Origin: Paenibacillus sp. R14(2021) | GTDB lineage: Bacteria; Bacillota; Bacilli; Paenibacillales; Paenibacillaceae | Reading direction: 5' to 3' | Length of the DNA stretch: 64,000 nucleotides | NCBI RefSeq assembly: GCF_019431355.1 | Contig: NZ_CP080269.1 | Coordinates: 4,831,001-4,895,000, forward strand | In this document: in pieces, positions 52,081-60,032 of the stretch | How positions within the stretch are numbered: position 1 is the first letter of the stretch | How the letters are laid out: each line of letters begins with the position of its first letter | The notes under the pieces: model-generated | What the model saw: only the letters and a program-made list of their open reading frames with translations | What the model was told of the DNA's origin: nothing | Database searches by the model: none | Translations under genes and position numbers: made by a program

Positions 52081-54693
52081 TTGGCTGAGAAGAAGAGAAG
52101 GGCCGCGGTTATCCTTTGCGCAGCATGCTTGATCGGCGGCATGATCGGAATCGGAATGGGGTCTGTCGGCTACGGGGAACAGGGAGCTGACAACGGGCGG
52201 GCAAGCGACGGCAGCGGGCCGCCGGCGCTGCAGACCGAGAAAGGGGCTTCGCAGGCAGCGGCTTTGCGGCTGCCCGCAGCGAAGGGACAGCACGAGCCTC
52301 CGTCAGCGAACACGCCGCAGGAAATTCAGGCGCTGGTTGCCATGGAGAAGGCCGCCGAGAATGATACGCTGCAGCTGTACGTGAATCGAGCCACGGCCGA
52401 AATCGCCGTCAAGGATAAGCGCGACGGTTATAGCTGGTTCTCGAATCCCCCTGGGCGGGAAGCGGATCCCAAAGCTTCGCCGCTGTACAAGTCGGAGCTG
52501 TCCTCGCAGGTATTGGTCACCTATTATAACGATAAAGGGCAGGTCAATACGTTCAACAGCTACGACGACAGCGTGGCGAAGAAGCAATTCGACATCTCGG
52601 CGAAGGATAACGGGCTGAAGGTGGTTTACCATATCGGCAATATCGCCAAGGGCTACGCCAACATTCCGAAAGCGATCAGCAAGGAACGGTTCCAGACACA
52701 AATCCTGGACCGGATTCAGGATAAGGACACGCGCGAGGATGTGGCGTTCAAGTTCAGCCTCGATGAAGAGAAGCAAATCTATACCGTCCGCAAGCTGCAG
52801 GATTACGTGGCGGAGGAGATATCCGCCACGCTGGAGAAGGCGGGCTACACGGCCGAAGAAGCCGCGCGCGACAATAAGGAGAACGGAGCCGGCGATGCGT
52901 CCGAAACCGCGAACGCGGAGTTCACCGTGCCTGTGGAATATACGCTGGACGGTGAGCACTTGGTCGTATCGGTTCCAGGCAAGGAGCTGGCTTACAACAA
53001 GGCCTATCCGCTCGCAACCGTGCAGGTGCTCAAATTCTTCGGCGCGGCGGGCACGGACAAATCCGGTTACCTGTTCGTTCCCGACGGCTCGGGAGCGCTA
53101 ATCCATCTGAACAGCGGCAAGCAGCAAGCAGAGCCGTACAGCTTGCCCGTATACGGCAATGACGGCTCCTTCGACGTGAAGGAGCATATCCAAACCAATG
53201 AAATCACAAGACTCCCGGTGTTCGGCATGAAGCAGAACGACCATGCAATGCTTGGGATTATCGAAGACGGCGACGCGTTGGCAGGCATCACGGCGGACGT
53301 GAGCGGACGCAACGATTCCTACAACGCGGTCAGCAGCAAATTTCAAGTGGCGGCGATGGATTTTTACACGCTGACCTCGGGCACGAAGACGAGCGCCGTG
53401 CCGATGTTTCAGAGCCAAACCTACGAAGGCAGCCTGAAGCTCAGGTATGCGTTCTTATCTGGAGCGGCCGCGAATTACGTCGGCATGGCGGAGCAGTACC
53501 GGACCTATTTGGCCGGTAAATATCAGTTGAAGCCGCTTGACGATGCGGAGGAAGCGCCGTTTATTCTGGAGCTGGACGGGGCGTTTCGCAAGCGCAAATC
53601 CTTCCTCGGCATTCCGTATCCGTCCACGGAATCCTTAACGAGCTTCGACGAGGCGCAGACTCTGCTGAAGCAGCTCAAGCAAGCCGGTGTCGACAAGATC
53701 GATCTGCGTTACGTCGGCTGGTTTAACGGCGGCATCAATCATTCGTCCCCGTCCTCTATCAGCATAACGGGCGCGCTGGGCGGCAGCAGCGGATTCCGGG
53801 ATCTGACCGCTTACGCGAAGCAGAACGGAATCGGCTTCTATCCGGATGTGGCTTTTCTGGAGAAGTATAAAGGAGCTGCCGGAGCGGCAACGTTCTTGGA
53901 CCGCAGCAAAGCGGCCGTTTATCGGTACGATCCGGTGATGTACGCCAAGGATACGGAGCGGTTCTCGCATTACATTCTATCGCCCGCGGTACTGCCTAAG
54001 CAGGTGGACCGTTTTCTGTCGGACTATGCGGATACGGGGAACAAGGGCTTGTCCTTGCGCGATATGGGGAATGAAGTGAATTCGGACTTTGACCCTGGAA
54101 AGACGGTGAACAGGCAGGATGCGCTGCGGACCATCGCGAAGCAGACGAGCAAGCTGAAGCAGCAGGCGGGCTCGCTGATGGTGAACGGCGGCAACGCCTA
54201 CAGCCTGCCGTACGCCGATGTGATTGTCAACGCGCCGGTGCGCAGCAGCCGTATGAACATTACGGATGAGGACATTCCATTCTATCAGATTGCCCTTCAC
54301 GGTTATTACGATTTGGCGGGTGCTCCGTTTAACATGGATGAGCTTCAGAATCCGAGACTGTCCATGCTTCAAGGGCTGGAGACCGGTTCGAACGTCTTCT
54401 ACCAATGGTATTACAGTGATTCTACCAAGGTGAAGGATACCGACTATAACGACTTGTACGGGCTCGGCTACCGCAGCTGGTTCGATGAAGCGGTGAAGCT
54501 CTATAACGAGAGCAAGACCGTTCTCGGCAGCGTGCGCAATCAGATGATCGTCAAGCACGAGAAGCTGGCACCCGGCATCGTCCAGACGACATTCGGGAAC
54601 GGGACGACCATCACGATTAACTACAATCATACAGCGGTAGCGGTGAACGGCTTACAAATCGAGGCCGAGGGCTACCGGGTAGGCGGTGAATAA
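52081..54693 (+). CDS. DUF5696-domain membrane-anchored protein
   Basis: An 870-aa protein. The start is a TTG with AAAGGAGGG 8 bases before. Residues about 8-30 form a membrane anchor, so the rest lies outside. Two beta-rich regions (about 90-290, 300-470) contain KSGYLFVPDGSGALIHLNSG, a mark I associate with DUF5696. From about 480 to 780 it resembles a TIM-barrel carbohydrate enzyme (LKQAGVDKIDLRYVGWFNGG, DLTAYAKQNGIGFYPDVAFL, GNKGLSLRDMGNEVNSDF). A glycoside-hydrolase-like activity is possible but catalytic residues cannot be assigned. The next permease overlaps its 3' end or starts 2 bases after it. Confidence 0.85.
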   Translation: MAEKKRRAAVILCAACLIGGMIGIGMGSVGYGEQGADNGRASDGSGPPALQTEKGASQAAALRLPAAKGQHEPPSANTPQEIQALVAMEKAAENDTLQLYVNRATAEIAVKDKRDGYSWFSNPPGREADPKASPLYKSELSSQVLVTYYNDKGQVNTFNSYDDSVAKKQFDISAKDNGLKVVYHIGNIAKGYANIPKAISKERFQTQILDRIQDKDTREDVAFKFSLDEEKQIYTVRKLQDYVAEEISATLEKAGYTAEEAARDNKENGAGDASETANAEFTVPVEYTLDGEHLVVSVPGKELAYNKAYPLATVQVLKFFGAAGTDKSGYLFVPDGSGALIHLNSGKQQAEPYSLPVYGNDGSFDVKEHIQTNEITRLPVFGMKQNDHAMLGIIEDGDALAGITADVSGRNDSYNAVSSKFQVAAMDFYTLTSGTKTSAVPMFQSQTYEGSLKLRYAFLSGAAANYVGMAEQYRTYLAGKYQLKPLDDAEEAPFILELDGAFRKRKSFLGIPYPSTESLTSFDEAQTLLKQLKQAGVDKIDLRYVGWFNGGINHSSPSSISITGALGGSSGFRDLTAYAKQNGIGFYPDVAFLEKYKGAAGAATFLDRSKAAVYRYDPVMYAKDTERFSHYILSPAVLPKQVDRFLSDYADTGNKGLSLRDMGNEVNSDFDPGKTVNRQDALRTIAKQTSKLKQQAGSLMVNGGNAYSLPYADVIVNAPVRSSRMNITDEDIPFYQIALHGYYDLAGAPFNMDELQNPRLSMLQGLETGSNVFYQWYYSDSTKVKDTDYNDLYGLGYRSWFDEAVKLYNESKTVLGSVRNQMIVKHEKLAPGIVQTTFGNGTTITINYNHTAVAVNGLQIEAEGYRVGGE

Positions 54694-54694
54694 G

Positions 54695-55588
54695 ATGTTA
54701 AGGAAACCATTGACCTTGACGCAGAAGAAGGCTTGGTTCGGGGTGCTGTTCGTATCGCCGCTCCTACTGGGCATGGTCATGCTGTTCATATTGCCGCTTA
54801 TTCAATCCTTTCGTTTCAGCCTAAGCTCCATTCATTTGGTGGAAGGCGGCTTCGCGGTCAATTACGAAGGCTTCAAGAATTACGGCAACCTGTTCACGAC
54901 GAATCCAAATTTCCCTCGGAAACTTACGGAATCCATCACGAACATGGTTGTCAACGTGCCGATTATCATCATCTTCAGTTTGTTTGCCGCTGTACTGCTG
55001 AACCAGAAGTTCGCCGGACGCGCGATGGCGCGAGCCATCTTCTTCCTGCCCGTCATTCTTGCGTCGGCGGCGATCGCGAACCTCGACATCAGCAGCTTTG
55101 TCGGGGGCTCGGCTCCTTCCGGCGGAGGAGAGGACAGCGGGAATCTGATGCAGAGCTTCGAGCTGAAGAAGATGATGCTGGACTCCGGCCTTGCTCCCGT
55201 GTTCGTCAATTACATTACGGGCGCGGTGGACCGGATTTATGAAATCATCAGCTCCTCCGGCGTGCAAATTCTCATCTTCCTTGCAGGGCTGCAGTCAATC
55301 TCGCCGTCCCTGTACGAATCATCGCGGATCGAAGGGGCCACCGGTTACGAAATCTTCTGGAAAATCACGTTTCCGATGATGACGCCCTTGATTCTCACGA
55401 ATACGGTCTATTCCATTATCGACTCGTTCAATCACAATACGATCAATGCGCTAATCTCGGAAACGGCATTCAAATCGTTCGAATTCGGCCAAAGCGCCGC
55501 CATGTCCTGGGTGTACTTCCTGCTGGTCGCCTTCATTCTGGCTGTGTCCACGACGCTGATTTCGCGAAAGGTCTTCTATTACGATTGA
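54695..55588 (+). CDS. Sugar ABC permease, MalF type, second pair
   Basis: A 297-aa permease. The ATG at 54695 follows AGGCGGTGA (54681-54689); an in-frame GTG at 54686 overlaps the DUF5696 stop and lies inside that site. Six predicted helices, with a polar Gly/Ser-rich loop (GGSAPSGGGEDSGN, about 138-151). The EAA loop (about 208-227, ESSRIEGATGYEIFWKITFP) departs from the consensus, with S-S for A-A and E-G for D-G. It probably pairs with the product of 55690. Confidence 0.88.
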   Translation: MLRKPLTLTQKKAWFGVLFVSPLLLGMVMLFILPLIQSFRFSLSSIHLVEGGFAVNYEGFKNYGNLFTTNPNFPRKLTESITNMVVNVPIIIIFSLFAAVLLNQKFAGRAMARAIFFLPVILASAAIANLDISSFVGGSAPSGGGEDSGNLMQSFELKKMMLDSGLAPVFVNYITGAVDRIYEIISSSGVQILIFLAGLQSISPSLYESSRIEGATGYEIFWKITFPMMTPLILTNTVYSIIDSFNHNTINALISETAFKSFEFGQSAAMSWVYFLLVAFILAVSTTLISRKVFYYD

Positions 55589-55689
55589 CCGAATGGTCGG
55601 AATTGGCCAATCTGTTTGCGCTTCGGTATGCGTGCCGAAGGTAGTCTCATGATGGCTCGCCGAATTGGCAAATAGAGGAGGAAACGCCC

Positions 55690-56643
55690 ATGAAATCGCC
55701 TGCTGCTTATGCGGAGATGCTCCATGCCAAGTACAATCCGCTCGAGAAATCCAAGCAATGGCTGTGGAAAATCGTACGCGCCGTCCTGGTTGCCGGCTTT
55801 TGCTTTAGTATTCTGTTTCCGCTGTTCCTTCGATTGTCGGTTGCCTTCCGCAGCAAGGTGGACATTTACGATCCGACCGTGCTCTGGATTCCGAGACATT
55901 TCACCTTGGATAATATCAAAATCGCGATGGAAGCCACGCATTATTTCTCGACGCTGCTGAACACGTTTCTGATCTCGGCAGGCACGACGCTCGTTCAGCT
56001 GGCGACCTGCGCGCTTGCGGCGTACGCTTTTGCAAGGTTGAAGTTCAAAGGCAGCGGCTTGCTCTTCGGCCTAGTCGTCTTCACGATCGTCGTTCCGCCG
56101 CAGACGATTATGATACCGCTCTACTTGACGTATCGTTACTTTGATTTATTCGGCCTGGTGGGGCTGTTCTCAAACAGGTCGAGCTTCAATCTGATCGATA
56201 CATTCTGGCCGTTCCTCATCTCCTCCGCGACCGGAATGGGACTGAAGAACGGGCTGTATATCTTTATCTTCCGGCAGTTCTTCCGGGGCATTCCGAAGGA
56301 AATCGAAGAAGCGGCGCTCGTGGACGGAGCGGGGATTTTCAAAACGTTCTATCGCATCATGCTGCCGAATGCCATGCCCGCAATCGTGACGGTCGTCTTG
56401 TTTTCCTTCGTGTGGCAGTGGAACGACAGCTATTACGTATCCCTCTTCTTCAGCAAAGTAAAGGTGCTTTCCACGCAGCTGATGGATATGGGCTCGGTGC
56501 TCGGCAAGGAGCCGGATCTGGTCTACCAGTCCATGCTGCTAAACACCGGCGTGCTTCTGTTAACCGCGCCGCTCATTGTCATGTATTTCTTCGTGCAGCG
56601 GTATTTCGTCGAAGGCGTAGAACGGACAGGTCTTGTAGGATAA
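55690..56643 (+). CDS. Sugar ABC permease, MalG type, second pair
   Basis: A 317-aa permease; GAGGAGGAAAC is about 8 bases before the ATG. Six predicted helices after a 30-residue cytoplasmic start. EAA loop about 206-226 (EEAALVDGAGIFKTFYRIML). A longer outer loop (about 150-175, LFGLVGLFSNRSSFNLIDTF) than in the first pair. The 101-base gap before it is the largest between genes of this locus, but no terminator is seen there. Confidence 0.88.
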   Translation: MKSPAAYAEMLHAKYNPLEKSKQWLWKIVRAVLVAGFCFSILFPLFLRLSVAFRSKVDIYDPTVLWIPRHFTLDNIKIAMEATHYFSTLLNTFLISAGTTLVQLATCALAAYAFARLKFKGSGLLFGLVVFTIVVPPQTIMIPLYLTYRYFDLFGLVGLFSNRSSFNLIDTFWPFLISSATGMGLKNGLYIFIFRQFFRGIPKEIEEAALVDGAGIFKTFYRIMLPNAMPAIVTVVLFSFVWQWNDSYYVSLFFSKVKVLSTQLMDMGSVLGKEPDLVYQSMLLNTGVLLLTAPLIVMYFFVQRYFVEGVERTGLVG

Positions 56644-56674
56644 GGCGGTTTACATCAGGAGGGAGAGGGTAGGG

Positions 56675-57703
56675 ATGAATAAGGAATGGGGCCTGCGCGG
56701 CTTTCATATGCGGTTTGGATCTCACGAGGACGTGGATGCGTTAAAACGAGTCATTACCGAGGCACTGATGCCGATGGGCGTAAATGTGCTGATTCTGGAA
56801 GTGAATACGAATTTTCAATTCAGCTCCCATCCGGAGGTGTCCGGCGGAACGCTGACTCGCCAGGATGCGCGGGAGCTGTCGGCGTTGTGCCGGGAAGGCG
56901 GAATCCGTCTGATTCCGCTGTTCGATTGCCTGGGTCACCAAGGCTGGGGCGGCGCTAGAAATTCGCTGCTGCGCGCGCATCCCGAATTCGACGAAACGCC
57001 TCATGTTTCTACGGACGCGAAGTGGCCGGATTTCTACTGCCCGAGCTGGTGTCCGTCGCACCCGGACGTGAACGCGCTTGTGTTCGACCTCATGGATGAG
57101 CTGGTGGACGCGTTCGAGGCGGATGCGCTTCATGTAGGGATGGACGAGGTGTTCGCGATCGCGGACGAAGGCTGCCCCCGCTGCCGCGGGAAGAACAAAG
57201 CGGAGCTGTTCGCGAAAGCGGCCAACGACTATTACGAGCATGTCGTCCGCAAACGCGGGCTCCAGATGCTGATGTGGGCCGACCGGCTGATAGATTCGGA
57301 AGGGCTGGGCTATTCGGAGTGGGAGGGCGATATCTACGGCATTTGGCCAGCCGTGGACCTTATTCCGAAGGATATCGTGCTGTGTGACTGGCATTACGAC
57401 AAGCTGGACGCCTATCCGTCGGTAGGCCATTTACTAGATAAGGGGTTTACGGTATGGCCTTCCAGCTGGAAGACACCGGAGGCCGCTCTTGATTTCTTCG
57501 ACCAGTCTGTTCGGCAGGCAGAGGAACGGGGAGCGCTGGCGAGAATGCCGGGCATGCTCGTGACAGGTTGGAATGCGACCGGAGCCAAGCTGGTGACGGC
57601 TCTCTTCGGCGAAGGGGATCTGGGAGAGGACGAAGGCGATATCGCCGGCATAGCGCGTACGCTCGGCATCGTCATGGAACGACTCCGGAAGGCAGGAGAG
57701 TAA
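56675..57703 (+). CDS. GH20-like beta-N-acetylhexosaminidase, stand-alone catalytic domain
   Basis: A 342-aa protein without signal peptide, so probably cytoplasmic. The TIM barrel shows RGFHMRFGSHEDVDALKRVI, GIRLIPLFDCLGHQGWGG and ALHVGMDEVF with Asp157-Glu158, the polarising Asp and acid/base Glu of family 20 enzymes. The usual GH20 N-terminal domain is missing and the protein is shorter than most. It likely removes terminal N-acetylglucosamine or N-acetylgalactosamine from imported oligosaccharides. GGAGGGAGAGGG precedes the ATG. The CutC-family gene follows after 2 bases. Specificity is inferred from motif and context only. Confidence 0.83.
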   Translation: MNKEWGLRGFHMRFGSHEDVDALKRVITEALMPMGVNVLILEVNTNFQFSSHPEVSGGTLTRQDARELSALCREGGIRLIPLFDCLGHQGWGGARNSLLRAHPEFDETPHVSTDAKWPDFYCPSWCPSHPDVNALVFDLMDELVDAFEADALHVGMDEVFAIADEGCPRCRGKNKAELFAKAANDYYEHVVRKRGLQMLMWADRLIDSEGLGYSEWEGDIYGIWPAVDLIPKDIVLCDWHYDKLDAYPSVGHLLDKGFTVWPSSWKTPEAALDFFDQSVRQAEERGALARMPGMLVTGWNATGAKLVTALFGEGDLGEDEGDIAGIARTLGIVMERLRKAGE

Positions 57704-57705
57704 GC

Positions 57706-58488
57706 ATGGTGCTGGAAGTCATTGCAACGACGGCTGAAGAGGCGAGAATCGCCGAGGCTGCGGGAGCGGATCGTATCGAGTTAATCGCTGCGATAGAGGA
57801 AGGCGGTTTAACGCCAAGTCTGGCTGTCGTTGAAGAAGCTGCAGGCTCGACTACGATTCCGATTCGGGTCATGGTTCGGCCGCACAGCCGGAGCTTCGAG
57901 ATGTCGCCCTATGATATACGCGTCATGTGCAACGATATCGGGGCCATCCGTAAGACGGGCGCGGCAGGAATCGTGCTCGGCTCGCTGACGGCTGACGGCA
58001 TCGTGGACGAAGACAATCTTCGCCGCCTGCTGGATGTTGCCGGCGACCTCGCCGTCACGTTCCACCGGGCATTCGACGATGTGCGGGATCAGGCGGAAGC
58101 GCTTGAGGTGCTGAGCCGTTACCCGCAGATAAGAACCGTCCTAACCTCCGGAGGCATGTACAGCGCGCTGGATGCGGAGGCAGAGCTCGGCAGGCTGGTT
58201 CGGCTTGCGCAGAATACTCATCTTACGATTCTTGCCGGCAGCGGCCTAACGATTCAATCGCTGGAATCTTTCGTCAGGAATACCGGCGTCCGCGAGGTTC
58301 ATATGGGTTCAGGCGTCCGCATGAGCGGCTTTCAGAACAACGCATTGGACCCTGCTCGAATCAGGCAAGCAAGGGAGCTGCTGGACCGCTTGGAGCCGGA
58401 GGAGGAGATTGAGCGCGGTGAGCGGCTTGGAGATGAGCCGCAGGCCGCTGGCGCCGATTGCGGTCATGAAAGGGCAGCGGACATCTGA
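57706..58488 (+). CDS. cutC: CutC-family TIM-barrel protein
   Basis: A 260-aa protein. The frame is open from 57568, but the ATG at 57706 with AGGAG 8 bases before is clearly the start, 3 bases after the hexosaminidase stop. It matches CutC throughout: GADRIELIAAIEEGGLTPSL (about 24-43), IRVMVRPHSRSFEMSPYDI, GIVLGSLTADGIVDEDNLRR, AVTFHRAFD and VREVHMGSGVRM. CutC was first named for copper tolerance, but the family is often next to sugar genes and its real reaction is uncertain. The tail after about residue 240 is charged and not typical. It is the last gene of the ten-gene locus. Confidence 0.88.
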   Translation: MVLEVIATTAEEARIAEAAGADRIELIAAIEEGGLTPSLAVVEEAAGSTTIPIRVMVRPHSRSFEMSPYDIRVMCNDIGAIRKTGAAGIVLGSLTADGIVDEDNLRRLLDVAGDLAVTFHRAFDDVRDQAEALEVLSRYPQIRTVLTSGGMYSALDAEAELGRLVRLAQNTHLTILAGSGLTIQSLESFVRNTGVREVHMGSGVRMSGFQNNALDPARIRQARELLDRLEPEEEIERGERLGDEPQAAGADCGHERAADI

Positions 58489-58680
58489 TCGGACGCAATC
58501 AAACCGCGTTCAAGCTGCGCCGTTAGCAGCGCCTCACCTAACCTGCCATGCGGGGCAGCAGCGCAAAACCTTGCTACGGCATAGGTTTCAAGCGCGGAAA
58601 ACCCGTCAAAGATAGACAGATAGGTATTGCTAAATGAAGCATCGTCATGGTAACGTGAAGGGTGGACTTCGAAACGTTAT

Positions 58681-58694
58681 CGAAGCCGGTTTCA
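58681..58694. promoter_or_regulatory. Weak cre-like site before the small 101-aa gene
   Basis: On the minus strand TGAAACCGGCTTCG agrees with the CcpA consensus at 10 of 12 defined positions. Directly upstream is an inverted repeat, CTTCGA/TCGAAG (58667-58672 and 58680-58685). Either could be an operator. Confidence 0.3.
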
Positions 58695-58761
58695 ATAGAG
58701 GAACGGCTTAGGTAGATGATGTATACCATACTGTCCGATCAAATAGTCTAGGGGTGAGCGT

Positions 58762-59067
58762 CTGAGAAAGCAAAAGCCAATGCCATTCGATGAATTGCTG
58801 AAGGAATTACAAGGGCAGAAGACGGCGCAAGAGGATCCGAACAATGTGCCGCTCGAGCAGCTGTTTAACGCATCGTTTATGAAGAAATATTCCAGATTGG
58901 AGAGCTTCGCGGCATTTCTGGAGAAAGGTCAGTTCCAAGTCGACACGCGGGATGACATCCGGAATATTCCGGAAGAGCTGTTCGACCGCCATATTGCCAG
59001 AGAGACGGACTTTGCGAACTGGAATGCCATGCTGGAGACGGCAACTAAGGAGCTTGGCAAGGCATAG
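58762..59067 (+). CDS. Small conserved-looking hypothetical protein
   Basis: A 101-aa protein if a CTG at 58762 is used, just after AGGGGTGAG (58750-58758); the first ATG (58780) would be 21 bases from that site, giving 95 aa. I do not recognise the family. It is acidic and mostly helical, with two probable helices (MPFDELLKELQGQ; PLEQLFNASFMKKYSRLESFAAFLEKG) and a closing helix (NWNAMLETATKELGKA). No cysteine, signal or membrane segment. It has its own terminator and sits between a sugar locus and two regulators. Confidence 0.6.
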   Translation: MRKQKPMPFDELLKELQGQKTAQEDPNNVPLEQLFNASFMKKYSRLESFAAFLEKGQFQVDTRDDIRNIPEELFDRHIARETDFANWNAMLETATKELGKA

Positions 59068-59115
59068 CAGCTTCGGTCACGAACGATGATATAGGATAAA
59101 TACGAGGATCGAATC

Positions 59116-59159
59116 ATAGCCGAGCGAGGCGCAGGGTTGTCCTGCATTCGCTCGGCTAT
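59116..59159 (+). terminator. Hairpin terminator after the small gene
   Basis: ATAGCCGAGCGA (59116-59127) pairs with TCGCTCGGCTAT (59148-59159), with an inner GCAGG/CCTGC. The tail TCGTTTGCCC is only partly T-rich. Confidence 0.7.
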
Positions 59160-59242
59160 TCGTTTGCCCTCTGTCGCTGTAAGGTCTTTCGGCGCAAGTG
59201 CGCAGATCTCCGCGGCCTGACAAAAATCAACAAAATAAACCG

Positions 59243-59271
59243 TTGTCGCTGCCAGCAGCAGCCCCTATAAT
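59243..59271 (+). promoter_or_regulatory. Promoter of the GntR/FCD regulator
   Basis: TTGTCG (59243-59248), exactly 17 bases, TATAAT (59266-59271). The expected transcript start is about 59278, just before the palindrome. Confidence 0.6.
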
Positions 59272-59282
59272 AAAGCTACACA

Positions 59283-59309
59283 CAACATTATCGATAATCG
59301 ATAATGTTG
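59283..59309. promoter_or_regulatory. Perfect 27-bp palindrome, likely GntR autoregulatory operator
   Basis: The 13-base arms CAACATTATCGAT and ATCGATAATGTTG are perfectly complementary around a single central A. It lies right after the promoter and just before the ribosome site AAAGGAG (59310-59316) of a GntR-family gene, so it is almost certainly its own operator. Confidence 0.75.
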
Positions 59310-59318
59310 AAAGGAGCA

Positions 59319-59975
59319 GTGGGCGCCATACGCAGCAGCCAGGTCGATTATCCGATTAACTCGATTAGCGAACATGTCTATAAGGATCTGAAGCGGGATA
59401 TTCTCTCGGGAGATCTCCAGCCGGGTACCCGGCTTATCGTCACTGAGATTGCCGGGAATTATAAGATCAGCCAAGCACCCGTGCGCGAGGCCTTGGAGCG
59501 GTTGAAGCAGGAAGGCCTTATTGTCGGCATTCCCAACAAGGGCTCGGTCGTATCGACGATTACGGCCAAGGAAATCAAGGATATTTACGTCCTTCGTGAA
59601 ATTATCGAAGGGTTTGCCGTCCGGCAGTCGATGCCGCTGTTAACGGAAGCGGATTACAGCTATTTGCAAGGCATTATCAGCGAGATGGACATCGCCAATA
59701 AACAAAATGAAATGCTGCGTATTTTGGAGCTGGACATGGATTTTCACGGTTTCTTCTATAAACGCTGCGACAATCAGGCCGTCCTGGAGCTGTGGAACCA
59801 TATGCGCACCAAGGTGATGCGGTTCATGGCAATCAGCAATCGCCACTATACGACCGAAGTGCTGGCTGACTGGCATCTCCTGCTCATCGATGCCCTGCGT
59901 TCGGGCGATGCGGATGCGGCGGAGGCCGCGTTTATCGGACATATGCATGCCTATAAGATGATTGACCTTGACTAG
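59319..59975 (+). CDS. GntR-family regulator, FCD (FadR-like) subfamily
   Basis: A 218-aa regulator if GTG 59319 is used. The start is uncertain: ATG 59304 lies inside the operator with no ribosome site, while the GTG is only 2 bases after AAGGAG. The winged helix (about 10-73) shows EHVYKDLKRDILSGDLQPGT and QAPVREALERLKQEGLI. The FCD ligand domain (about 80-212) has LDMDFHGFFYKR and a late HMHAYK, the usual metal-ligand region. FCD regulators respond to organic acids or sugar acids. The neighbouring RraA-family enzyme and sugar permeases are likely targets. The AraC regulator follows after 57 bases. Confidence 0.83.
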   Translation: MGAIRSSQVDYPINSISEHVYKDLKRDILSGDLQPGTRLIVTEIAGNYKISQAPVREALERLKQEGLIVGIPNKGSVVSTITAKEIKDIYVLREIIEGFAVRQSMPLLTEADYSYLQGIISEMDIANKQNEMLRILELDMDFHGFFYKRCDNQAVLELWNHMRTKVMRFMAISNRHYTTEVLADWHLLLIDALRSGDADAAEAAFIGHMHAYKMIDLD

Positions 59976-60032
59976 TGACAGGATAGCGTCATGCACCTGG
60001 GTAGACATCCTTTCATAAAGGGGAGATGGAGC

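Noticed and set aside
57568..57705. Upstream extension of the CutC gene
   Set aside because: It overlaps the hexosaminidase 3' end and is Arg-rich; the ATG at 57706 has a good ribosome site.
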